In this document: positions 15,715-23,260 of the stretch, piece by piece
How the letters are laid out: every line of letters starts with the position of its first letter
How positions within the stretch are numbered: the stretch's first letter is position 1
Assembly (NCBI GenBank): GCA_017472255.1
Contig: JAFUQU010000042.1
Coordinates: 1-64,000, forward strand
DNA from: Clostridia bacterium
Lineage (GTDB): Bacteria; Bacillota; Clostridia; Oscillospirales; CAG-272
DNA length: 64,000 bases
Direction: 5' to 3'
The notes under the pieces: model-generated
Database searches by the model: none
Seen by the model: only the letters and a program-made list of their open reading frames with translations
Told to the model about the DNA's origin: nothing
Program-made: the position numbers and the translations under genes

Positions 15715-16809
15715 ATGAAGGAATACGATATTCTCAAGCAATTCGACATCGCGGGCGAGCCTGCAGCCTGCAAGCAGCTGACCTGCGGCAACATTAACCG
15801 CACCTTCCGCATCGATCTGCGTCAGGCGGACGGCAGCATCACCCGCTGCATTCTCCAGAACGTGAACGTCAACGTCTTCAAAAAGCCCTACGAACTGATG
15901 CAGAACATTTGCGGCGTCTGCGCCCACCTCAAGGAAAAGGTTGCGGCGGCGGGCGGCGATCCCCTGCGCGAGACCATGACTTTCGCTGACACCGCCGACC
16001 ATACTCACCTTTATCTGGATGAAGAGGGCTTTTACTGGCGGGTTTACACCTTCATTGAAGCCAATAGTTACCAGTCCGCCGACAAGCCCGGGCTGTTCTA
16101 TAAGGCGGCGAAGGCGTTCGGCAAATTCCAGCGCCAGCTGGCGGATTACCCCGCCGAAACGCTGTACGAAACCATCCCCGGCTTCCACAACACCGTCAGC
16201 CGCTTCGCCGCGTTCCAACAGGCGATTGCCGACTGCAAGCTCCCCGAACGCTTGAAGGAGGCTTCCGCCGAGATCGACGCTATCCTTTCCAGGGAATCAT
16301 TGGCACACGTGGCGGTGGATGCCATCGCCGACGGCTCCATGCCCCTGCGCGTCACTCACAATGACACCAAGCTGAACAACATTCTGATGGATCCCGAAAC
16401 CGACGAGGGACTATGCGTTATCGATCTTGACACGGTGATGCCGGGCAGCGTGCTTTACGACTTCGGCGACGCCATCCGTTTTGGCGCGAGCACCGCCGCC
16501 GAGGACGAGCCGGATGTTTCGAAAATTGCCCTTGATTTGGATAAATTTGCTGAATTTGCCGAAGGATTTCTTGCCGGAACCGACGGCGCGCTGACCGAGA
16601 AGGAGCTTTCCCTTCTGCCCGAGGGCGCGATGCTGCTGACTTACGAGCAGGCCATGCGTTTTCTGACAGATTATCTCAACGGAGATACATATTTCAAAAT
16701 CAATTACCCCGAGCACAACATCGTCCGCACCCGCGCCCAGCTTGCGCTCCTTTTCGACATGGAAGCCAAGCGCGACGGAATGCACGAAATCATAAATAAA
16801 CAGAAATGA
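15715..16809 (+). CDS. Phosphotransferase-family sugar kinase, NahK-like
   Basis: The 364-aa protein is an aminoglycoside-phosphotransferase-fold kinase. The catalytic loop THNDTKLNNIL (near residue 212) and the metal-binding stretch VIDLDTVMPGSVLYDFGDAIRFG match N-acetylhexosamine 1-kinase (NahK), which makes N-acetylhexosamine 1-phosphate; the N-terminal LTCGNINRTFRI is the nucleotide-binding glycine loop region. Related kinases act on other sugars, so the substrate is inferred. AGAAAGGA precedes the ATG. It is followed by an unrelated lipoprotein gene; the galE and nucleotidyltransferase genes at 30-31 kb could use its product. Confidence 0.8.
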   Translation: MKEYDILKQFDIAGEPAACKQLTCGNINRTFRIDLRQADGSITRCILQNVNVNVFKKPYELMQNICGVCAHLKEKVAAAGGDPLRETMTFADTADHTHLYLDEEGFYWRVYTFIEANSYQSADKPGLFYKAAKAFGKFQRQLADYPAETLYETIPGFHNTVSRFAAFQQAIADCKLPERLKEASAEIDAILSRESLAHVAVDAIADGSMPLRVTHNDTKLNNILMDPETDEGLCVIDLDTVMPGSVLYDFGDAIRFGASTAAEDEPDVSKIALDLDKFAEFAEGFLAGTDGALTEKELSLLPEGAMLLTYEQAMRFLTDYLNGDTYFKINYPEHNIVRTRAQLALLFDMEAKRDGMHEIINKQK

Positions 16810-16904
16810 CAAAATCTGCGCCCAAGCATCGGGCGCTGCGCCCGAATAAAAGGCGGCGCGAACGTGAAAAATAGAATGGAACCACGATAAAAAGGAGATT
16901 TGAA

Positions 16905-17471
16905 ATGAACAAAAGACGTATCTGTGCGCTGCTTTGCGCCGCGCTGATGGCCGGCACAACGCTGACCGCCTGCGGCAGAGGCAAGAATAAGAACGAGGAC
17001 ACCACCGCCAACGAGACGATGAAGGAAGTCTCCATCAGCGAGATTGCCGACGCGGTGAAGGCGGAATTCGGCGATATGTATCTGCCGAATATGGATATGG
17101 ACGCGGAAATGGTGGAATCCAAGTTCGGCGTGAAGCCGGAATGGGTGGAGGAATATTTCGCGCAGGACTGCATGATCGGTTATCACATCGACAAGCTGCT
17201 GATCTTCAAGGCGAAGGACGGTTATGCGGCGGATATCAAGGCCGCGCTGGCGGACTATCAGGAGTATGAGAAGAACAATGCGCTACAATATCCGCAAAAT
17301 ATAGAAAAAATTGCCTCTGCCACCCTGATGGAAAAGGGCGATTATATCCTCTATTTCATGCTCGGCGGCTATGACGACAATCTCGACCCCGACGACACGG
17401 AGGGCGCGTTCAAGTACTTCCAGGCGCAGAACAAGCGCGCTGAGGACGTAATCAACGGTCTGTACGAGTAA
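16905..17471 (+). CDS. DUF4358-like lipoprotein
   Basis: The 188-aa protein has a lipoprotein signal (MNKRRICALLCAALMAGTTLTACG, cysteine at residue 23), a charged linker and a domain resembling DUF4358 (VSISEIADAVKAEFGD, MIGYHIDKLLIFKAKDG, AALADYQEYEKNNALQYPQNIEKIASA). Function is unknown; members occur widely in gut Clostridia, often near membrane O-acyltransferase (MBOAT) genes, and an MBOAT pair follows here. AAAAAGGAG precedes the ATG, and a strong terminator follows. Confidence 0.8.
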   Translation: MNKRRICALLCAALMAGTTLTACGRGKNKNEDTTANETMKEVSISEIADAVKAEFGDMYLPNMDMDAEMVESKFGVKPEWVEEYFAQDCMIGYHIDKLLIFKAKDGYAADIKAALADYQEYEKNNALQYPQNIEKIASATLMEKGDYILYFMLGGYDDNLDPDDTEGAFKYFQAQNKRAEDVINGLYE

Positions 17472-17484
17472 AAAGCGACACGCG

Positions 17485-17510
17485 AAAAGGACGGCGTGAG
17501 CCGTCCTTTT
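17485..17510 (+). terminator. Rho-independent terminator
   Basis: AAAAGGACGGC-GTGA-GCCGTCCTTTT: perfect 11-bp stem with tetraloop, ending in TTTTCTT, just after the lipoprotein gene. Confidence 0.88.
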
Positions 17511-17539
17511 CTTACATCAATTACGAAAGGTGCTATATT

Positions 17540-18952
17540 ATGGTATTCAGCAGCCTGTTATTTCTGTTCCGCTACCTGCCGGTGGTACTGCTGCTCTACT
17601 TTCTCTGCCCGAAAAAGCTGCGGAATCTGCTGCTTTTCGTGGTCAGCCTGATTTTCTACGCCTGGGGCGAGCCGGTTTATGTGGTGCTCATGCTGTTCTC
17701 GACAGCAGTCGATTACACCCACGGGCTGATGGTTGATCATTTCAAGCGGGCGGGCAATCTGCCAGCCGCGCGGCGCGCCGTGGCGTCGTCGATGATCATC
17801 AATCTGGCGCTGCTGGGCTTCTTCAAGTACACCGATTTCTTCATTGGCAACATCAACGCGCTCTTTGGCACGGAAATTCCGCTGCTCGGCATCGCACTGC
17901 CGATTGGAATCTCCTTCTATACCTTCCAGACCATGTCTTACACGGTGGACGTTTACCGGGGCGAAGCGAAGGTACAGCGGAATATTATCAGCTTTGGCGC
18001 GTATGTGGCGCTCTTTCCCCAGCTCATCGCCGGACCAATCGTGCAGTATAAGACGGTCGCCGAGCAGTTGGACGAGCGGCACGAGGACTTCGATAAGTTC
18101 GCCTACGGCGTCACCCGCTTCATGACGGGATTGGGCAAAAAGGTGCTACTTGCCAATTCTGCCGGTATAATCTGGGACAGCGTTTCGGGCGGCGACCTGA
18201 CGTCTTTGCCTGTGCTCAGCGCGTGGATTGGCATTCTTGCCTATACATTCCAGATTTACTTTGATTTTTCCGGTTATTCGGACATGGCGATCGGACTTGG
18301 CAGTATGCTGGGCTTCCGTTTTCTGGAGAATTTCAACTACCCGTATATGTCAAAAAGCATCACGGAGTTCTGGCGGCGGTGGCATATTTCGCTGGGCAGC
18401 TGGTTCCGCGATTATGTCTACATTCCGCTAGGCGGCAATCGAAAGGGCTTCGCCAAGCAGATCCGCAATATCTGCGTTGTTTGGCTGCTCACCGGCTTTT
18501 GGCACGGCGCCAGTTGGAATTTCGTGCTGTGGGGCGTCTATTTCGGCGTGCTGCTGATCATTGAGAAGCTGTTCCTGTTGAAAGTGTTGGAAAAAGCGCC
18601 AGCTATTGTAGGACATATTTACACAATGTTCCTCGTAATCGTCAGCTGGGTCATCTTCGCGCTGACCGATACCTCGCAGCTGTTCGCCTACCTTGGCGCG
18701 CTGTTCGGCGCGGGAGGAGCGCTGTTTGATGAAAGTTCGCTGTATTTGCTGACGAATAATGTCATTTTGCTGGTGATTCTGGCAATTGCATCCACGCCGC
18801 TGCCCAAATATCTGGCGCAAAAGTTGATGGGCAGGCTGAGCGAAATTCCCGCGTCGCTGGTGCAAAATCTGGCATATATCGCTATTATGATTGTGTCGGT
18901 GGCATATTTGGTGGACGCATCCTACAATCCGTTCCTGTATTTCCGATTTTAA
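17540..18952 (+). CDS. MBOAT-family O-acyltransferase (AlgI/DltB-like)
   Basis: The 470-aa polytopic membrane protein has the AlgI-type start LLFLFRYLPVVLLLYFLCPKKLRNLLLFVVSLIFYAWGEP, the GISFYTFQTMSYTVDVYRGE loop, and the catalytic histidine in LLTGFWHGASWNFVLWG (near residue 325). Such proteins pass an acyl, usually acetyl, group across the membrane. The DHHW protein encoded 12 bp downstream is the expected extracellular partner that places it on a polysaccharide. The polymer is not identified in this window. Confidence 0.93.
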   Translation: MVFSSLLFLFRYLPVVLLLYFLCPKKLRNLLLFVVSLIFYAWGEPVYVVLMLFSTAVDYTHGLMVDHFKRAGNLPAARRAVASSMIINLALLGFFKYTDFFIGNINALFGTEIPLLGIALPIGISFYTFQTMSYTVDVYRGEAKVQRNIISFGAYVALFPQLIAGPIVQYKTVAEQLDERHEDFDKFAYGVTRFMTGLGKKVLLANSAGIIWDSVSGGDLTSLPVLSAWIGILAYTFQIYFDFSGYSDMAIGLGSMLGFRFLENFNYPYMSKSITEFWRRWHISLGSWFRDYVYIPLGGNRKGFAKQIRNICVVWLLTGFWHGASWNFVLWGVYFGVLLIIEKLFLLKVLEKAPAIVGHIYTMFLVIVSWVIFALTDTSQLFAYLGALFGAGGALFDESSLYLLTNNVILLVILAIASTPLPKYLAQKLMGRLSEIPASLVQNLAYIAIMIVSVAYLVDASYNPFLYFRF

Positions 18953-18964
18953 GGAGGCGATATC

Positions 18965-20098
18965 GTGAAGAATAAGTTATCCGTTACCACAACTGTTATA
19001 TTCTGTGCGATGATCGCCGTCCTTTCCGTGGCGAGCATCTTCAATCCCGTGCGCACGTTCAGCGAGACCGAGAACCGCGAGCTTCAGCAGATGCCGGAGT
19101 TTTCGCTGAAATCGCTGTTCGCGGGCGAATTCACGCGCGACTATGAAACTTTCATCACCGATCAGTTCGTCGCGCGGGACGAATGGATTGCGCTGAAAAC
19201 CCAGACAGAGCTATTGTTGGGCAAAAAAGACACAGGCGGCGTTTATTTCTGCGACGACGGCTATCTGATCGAGAAGACGGAGGTGGACGATGAGCGAATC
19301 GCCGCCAACGTCGAGTATGTCAAAAAGTTCACGGAAACGCTTTCCGACCGCTTCAACATCCGCACGCTGATCGCGCCCACCGCATCGCTGATTCACGCGG
19401 ACAAGCTGCCGGCTTATGCGTCTATATGGGATCAGGCGGGGCTGCTCGATCGGCTGTCGGCGGAGCTGGACGGCTTCGTGGACTGCCGGGATGTGTTGTC
19501 GGCGCACGCGGACGAGTACATTTTCTATCGCACCGACCACCATTGGACCACCCGCGGCGCATATTACGCCTACACGAAGCTGGCAGAATCGCTCGGAATT
19601 GAAGCGATTACGGAGGATAAACTAAATATTACCACGCTGAGTGAGGAATTCTACGGCACGCTGCTGGCGAAGGTGAATGTGCAGACTTCGCCGGATGTGC
19701 TGGAAAAGTACGAATCGACGTCGCAGCCTACGGTTTCGCTGGACATCAACCTTGGGTTGGCGTCGGCGGACAGCCTGTACGTTGAGGAAAAACTGACAGT
19801 TCGCGATAAATACGCCTATTTTCTGGGCGGTAACGATGGGCTGGTTGATATCACCACGTCGGTGAAAAACGGTCGCACGCTGCTGATTTTGAAGGATTCC
19901 TACGTCAATTGTATGCTTCCGCTGCTGGTCAACCATTACGAGCGGATCGTGCTCATCGACCTGCGCACCTTCAACATGGGCGTCGTCAGCTACCTCGACA
20001 GTCAGTACGCCAACATTCCCGACGGTTCGGACGTGCTGCTGTTCTACAACGCATCCAGTTTCGCCGACAATCGTCAGCTGGTTATGCTGAATAAATAA
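18965..20098 (+). CDS. DHHW-family (AlgJ/AlgX-like) acetyltransferase partner
   Basis: The 377-aa protein has an N-terminal membrane anchor (residues 9-24), then an extracellular SGNH-like domain. The DHHW motif is at residues 191-194 in YRTDHHWTTRGAYYAY, and ILKDSYVNCMLPLLVNHY matches the nucleophile-Ser region. It should complete acetyl transfer to a cell-surface polymer with the MBOAT protein. The start codon is GTG with AAGGAGG seven bases upstream. Spacing of 12 bp implies one operon; a strong bidirectional terminator ends it. Confidence 0.9.
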   Translation: MKNKLSVTTTVIFCAMIAVLSVASIFNPVRTFSETENRELQQMPEFSLKSLFAGEFTRDYETFITDQFVARDEWIALKTQTELLLGKKDTGGVYFCDDGYLIEKTEVDDERIAANVEYVKKFTETLSDRFNIRTLIAPTASLIHADKLPAYASIWDQAGLLDRLSAELDGFVDCRDVLSAHADEYIFYRTDHHWTTRGAYYAYTKLAESLGIEAITEDKLNITTLSEEFYGTLLAKVNVQTSPDVLEKYESTSQPTVSLDINLGLASADSLYVEEKLTVRDKYAYFLGGNDGLVDITTSVKNGRTLLILKDSYVNCMLPLLVNHYERIVLIDLRTFNMGVVSYLDSQYANIPDGSDVLLFYNASSFADNRQLVMLNK

Positions 20099-20103
20099 GA
20101 CAT

Positions 20104-20148
20104 TATACATGAAAAAGAGCCGCTTGCGCGGCTCTTTTTCATGTATAA
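20104..20148. terminator. Long bidirectional terminator overlapping the araC stop
   Basis: TTATACATGAAAAAGAGCCGC faces its perfect reverse complement across TTGC, a 21-bp arm length. It terminates the DHHW gene and, read on the minus strand, includes the last codon and stop of the converging AraC gene (stop at 20139-20141). Confidence 0.9.
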
Positions 20149-20981
20149 TAATCGAATTTTCCCAATGCTTTTTTGGAAAATGCGCTGGGGGTCTGCCCGG
20201 TGTACTGACGAAATGCTTGGATAAAATAGGATAAACTCTCAAATCCGCATTCTTCTGCCGTTTTTTTGACCCCTTCCCCGCCCGCAAGCATGGCCTGCGC
20301 GTATTTCATGCGCAGCGCGATCAGATACTGCTTGATCGTCGAGCCGGTGTAGCGCTTGAAATCCCGGTTCAGCTTGTTCACGCTGACGAAGAATCGCGCC
20401 GCCAGCTCGGGCGTCGTGATGTCCGATTTGTAGTTCAGCCCGATGTATTCCACCACGTCCTTCACGTAGGTTTTGATGGGCGACAGGCTCTTGGTGTTCT
20501 GTTCGTTGGAATATTCCTTTAATTCTGTCAATACCAGGGCGGCATAGAGCCGGCGCTTGTCGTCGGAAGTGGATTCCCGGGCGATTTCCGTGAGATAATG
20601 CTCGAGCAGCTGAAGCTCATGCTCGTCGAGATTGATAACCGCGCTGCCCATATTTTCAAATTTGCCCAGACTTCCCATTCCGCCGCCGATCATTGCCAGC
20701 GCGCTCTCGCCGCAGTAGAGGACAAAGCGGTCGTAATAAACGTCGCTGGGGACGTTGTTACGATGCAAAACATGGGAATTATGGAAGCAAACGCAGCGTC
20801 CATTGCCTTCGATACTGCCTCCGGTGTTCGAAAAGACAATTTTTCCTTCGCTTAGGACGAAAATAAATTCAAAATATGTATGAGAATGGTATAGCGGCAT
20901 ATAATGCCCTTTTTGCGATAGCCGGTATGCGATGATTTCGCACTGGCGCTCGCGGGTAAATGGGTAAAATGCGTCATCCAT
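20139..20981 (-). CDS. AraC-family transcriptional regulator
   Basis: The 280-aa protein has an N-terminal cupin (MPLYHSHTYFEFIFVLSEG, then NSHVLHRNNVP) and a C-terminal AraC DNA-binding domain of about residues 180-275 (ELAARFFVSVNKLNRDFKRYTG, then EECGFESLSYFIQAFRQYTGQTPSAFSKK). It should sense a small molecule, probably a sugar. Two 14-bp direct repeats 22 bp apart lie between its promoter and start, suggesting autoregulation. Its last codons are inside the shared terminator stem. The esterase gene upstream ends in a terminator, so it is a separate unit. Confidence 0.92.
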   Translation of the reverse strand: MDDAFYPFTRERQCEIIAYRLSQKGHYMPLYHSHTYFEFIFVLSEGKIVFSNTGGSIEGNGRCVCFHNSHVLHRNNVPSDVYYDRFVLYCGESALAMIGGGMGSLGKFENMGSAVINLDEHELQLLEHYLTEIARESTSDDKRRLYAALVLTELKEYSNEQNTKSLSPIKTYVKDVVEYIGLNYKSDITTPELAARFFVSVNKLNRDFKRYTGSTIKQYLIALRMKYAQAMLAGGEGVKKTAEECGFESLSYFIQAFRQYTGQTPSAFSKKALGKFDYYT

Positions 20982-20996
20982 CTGTCTTCACCTCTT

Positions 20997-21032
20997 GGTC
21001 GGATTTCTATGCGAAATTGGTTGAATTTCTAT
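20997..21032 (-). promoter_or_regulatory. Tandem direct repeat, probable AraC autoregulatory operator
   Basis: GGTCGGATTTCTAT (20997-21010) and GGTTGAATTTCTAT (21019-21032) match at 12 of 14 positions with a 22-bp offset. They lie between the promoter's -10 (21044-21049) and the araC start at 20981, where bound protein would block transcription. Confidence 0.55.
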
Positions 21033-21043
21033 AGTGCATATCT

Positions 21044-21072
21044 ATAATAACATATTTTCGACCATTTGTAAA
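21044..21072 (-). promoter_or_regulatory. Promoter of the second AraC gene
   Basis: TTTACA (21067-21072), 17-bp spacer, TATTAT (21044-21049), read on the minus strand. Confidence 0.65.
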
Positions 21073-21101
21073 GTGAATTTCGCAATTTTATTTGTAAAAT
21101 T

Positions 21102-21129
21102 TTTGCCCGCGGTCAAAACCGCGGGCAAA
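21102..21129 (-). terminator. Terminator of the esterase gene
   Basis: TTTGCCCGCGG and CCGCGGGCAAA form a perfect 11-bp stem with a 6-nt loop; AATTTTA follows on the minus strand. It closes the gene run that begins with hprK. Confidence 0.75.
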
Positions 21130-21143
21130 TCGATATGTATCGG

Positions 21144-21929
21144 TCAGATGTTGCGCCAGACCCAGTCGGCGGCCTGATCCGCCCACTGCTTCACGTCGTC
21201 GTGCTGCTCGGCGAGGCCGAGACCGTGGCGTCCGTGGGGGTAGATGTGCATCTCGAAGGGAATGCCGCAGTCGCGCATCCGAGCGGCGAAGGTCAGCGAG
21301 TTCTTCACGTTGACGCCTGCGTCGTCCGACGTGTGCCACAGGAAAGCTTTGGGCGTTTTGTCGGTTACATGGTTCTGCAGCGAGAAGTAATTCTTCTCAT
21401 ATTTGTACTTTTCACCCAGCAAATTCTTTCCGCTTCCCACGTGACCGAAGTCATCCTCCACCGAAATGACCGGGTAGCAGAGAATGCCGCCGTTGGGCAG
21501 CGCGGGCTGGGCGTCGATTTCGTCGGGGGTGTGACCGGCGTTGGAAACATCCTCCAGCACAAGCGTGGATGCGCAGAGGTGCCCGCCCGCCGAGAAGCCG
21601 AGGGTAACAATCTTTTCCGGGTCAACCTTCCATGCGTCGGCATTTGCGCGGATGATTTTGATGGCGCGCTGCGCGTCGGCGAGAGGCGCGGGATAGCGGT
21701 TGGGCGCCACGCGGTAGTCCACGACGACGGCGTGCATACCGCGCTTGTTGAAATGCTGCGCGATCGGCTCACCCTCGTGGAAAGCGCGCGCGCCGTAGCC
21801 GCCGCCGGGAAGCACCACGATGCACGGAAGCGGCTTTTCTGCCTCAATCAGGTAAGTGTGCATCATATTGGGCGTGTCCGCGCCCTCGGTGAAATAGGGA
21901 ATCTCTTTTTCCCAAAGTTTGATGTCCAT
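21144..21929 (-). CDS. Alpha/beta hydrolase, acetyl-esterase-like
   Basis: The 261-aa cytosolic protein has the BD-FAE/esterase pattern: oxyanion motif LPGGGYGARAF, nucleophile GFSAGGHL (Ser near residue 122), acid in HTSDDAGVNVKNSL, and His in YPHGRHGLGL. No signal peptide is visible. Related enzymes remove acetyl groups from xylan or other sugars. It sits at the promoter-distal end of the minus-strand gene run, 46 bp after the rRNA methyltransferase, and is followed by an AraC regulator that may be involved in its control. Confidence 0.85.
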   Translation of the reverse strand: MDIKLWEKEIPYFTEGADTPNMMHTYLIEAEKPLPCIVVLPGGGYGARAFHEGEPIAQHFNKRGMHAVVVDYRVAPNRYPAPLADAQRAIKIIRANADAWKVDPEKIVTLGFSAGGHLCASTLVLEDVSNAGHTPDEIDAQPALPNGGILCYPVISVEDDFGHVGSGKNLLGEKYKYEKNYFSLQNHVTDKTPKAFLWHTSDDAGVNVKNSLTFAARMRDCGIPFEMHIYPHGRHGLGLAEQHDDVKQWADQAADWVWRNI

Positions 21930-21975
21930 GGTATATTGCTCCTTTATGAAAAATTTTGGTTATTCTGAATATCGG

Positions 21976-23211
21976 TTATACGACCTGAAACAGGTAAAAT
22001 TTCAAGTAATCGGTTTCGGGAACGCCCCATAAAATGGGATGATCGGGCGATTGCTGGCGGGCTTCGATCTGCCGCAGTTCCACCTGAGCGTCGCGGGCGG
22101 CAGAATGTAACATTTTTATGAATAATCCGTTCTCCATAAAATGGGAACAGGAGCAGGTCGCCAGAAATCCGCCGCGTGGGAGCAGCTTCATGGCGCGGAA
22201 GTTGATCTCCTTATAGCCGCGTGTCGCCGAATCGACGGTTTTGCGCGACTTGGTGAAGGCGGGCGGATCGAGGATGATGAAGTCGTAGGGATGTTCGCCG
22301 CGCCGCTCCAAATCGGGCAGCAGCTCGAAAACGTCGGCGCAGAGGAAGTCCATGCGGTCGTCCAGCCCGTTGCGAACAGCGTTGGCTTTTGCCATATCCA
22401 CCGCGAGCTGGGAAACATCGACAGCCGTAACATGAGACGCGCCGCCCATGGCCGCGTTCAGCGCGAAGGAACCCGTGTGCGTGAAGCAGTCGAGCACCCG
22501 CTTCCCTGCCGCCAGACGAGCGACCGCCTGCCGATTGAAGCGCTGATCAAGAAAAAATCCGGTTTTCTGACCGTTCTCCACATCCACCGCATAGCGAATT
22601 CCATTTTCAATAATTTCTGTAATTGGATTGCCCTCGTGCGGGACGCCTTCATACCAGCCCTTTCCCTGCTCCAGACCCTCCAGCGCGCGGATTGCCACGT
22701 CGTTGCGTTCGTAGATGCCGCGCAGCTTCACGCCGTCGGCGGCGAGCGTCTCGGCAAGGATTGGGAATATCAGGTCGCGGCGGACTTCCATTCCAACGGA
22801 CAGCGTCTGCGTGACTAGAATGCCGCCAAAGAGATCGACGGTCAGTCCCGGGAAATGGTCGGCTTCGCCAAATATAACGCGGCAAGCACTTCCTTCGTTG
22901 GATAAATCGCCGAGGACGGATTTGCGATAGTCCCATGCGTATTTAACGCGGCGGCGCCAGAAGGCTTCGTCGAAACGGTCGTTTGCGTTGCGGGAAAGCA
23001 GGCGGATGCGGATTTTCGATGTGCGGCTGTAGACGCCGGTGCCCAGATAGCGGCCTTTGTCGCTGAGCACGTCCACCAGCCCGCCGTTTTCGAAGGATTC
23101 CGGCGTCAGGCTTGTGACCTCGGCATCGTAAACCCATGGGTGTCCGCCTTCAATCGCCGCCTGCGCCTTGCGCGTCACGACGGCGATGGGGTAATTGCGT
23201 GTTGATTTCAT
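21976..23211 (-). CDS. rlmI: Class I SAM-dependent rRNA methyltransferase, RlmI family
   Basis: The 411-aa protein has an N-terminal PUA domain (GGHPWVYDAEVTSL, GRYLGTGVYSRTSKIRIRLLSR), a central RlmI fold and a C-terminal Rossmann methyltransferase. SAM motifs are VLDCFTHTGSFALNAAMGG, VDVSQLAVDMAKANAVRNGL and the target-base motif ILDPPAFTKSRK. RlmI makes m5C1962 in E. coli 23S rRNA; the exact base is inferred. It lies between the topoisomerase A and esterase genes. Confidence 0.88.
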   Translation of the reverse strand: MKSTRNYPIAVVTRKAQAAIEGGHPWVYDAEVTSLTPESFENGGLVDVLSDKGRYLGTGVYSRTSKIRIRLLSRNANDRFDEAFWRRRVKYAWDYRKSVLGDLSNEGSACRVIFGEADHFPGLTVDLFGGILVTQTLSVGMEVRRDLIFPILAETLAADGVKLRGIYERNDVAIRALEGLEQGKGWYEGVPHEGNPITEIIENGIRYAVDVENGQKTGFFLDQRFNRQAVARLAAGKRVLDCFTHTGSFALNAAMGGASHVTAVDVSQLAVDMAKANAVRNGLDDRMDFLCADVFELLPDLERRGEHPYDFIILDPPAFTKSRKTVDSATRGYKEINFRAMKLLPRGGFLATCSCSHFMENGLFIKMLHSAARDAQVELRQIEARQQSPDHPILWGVPETDYLKFYLFQVV

Positions 23212-23260
23212 GGCATGATAGCCCTTTCAAAATGCTTTAGATAAATTGTAAGACAATCTG

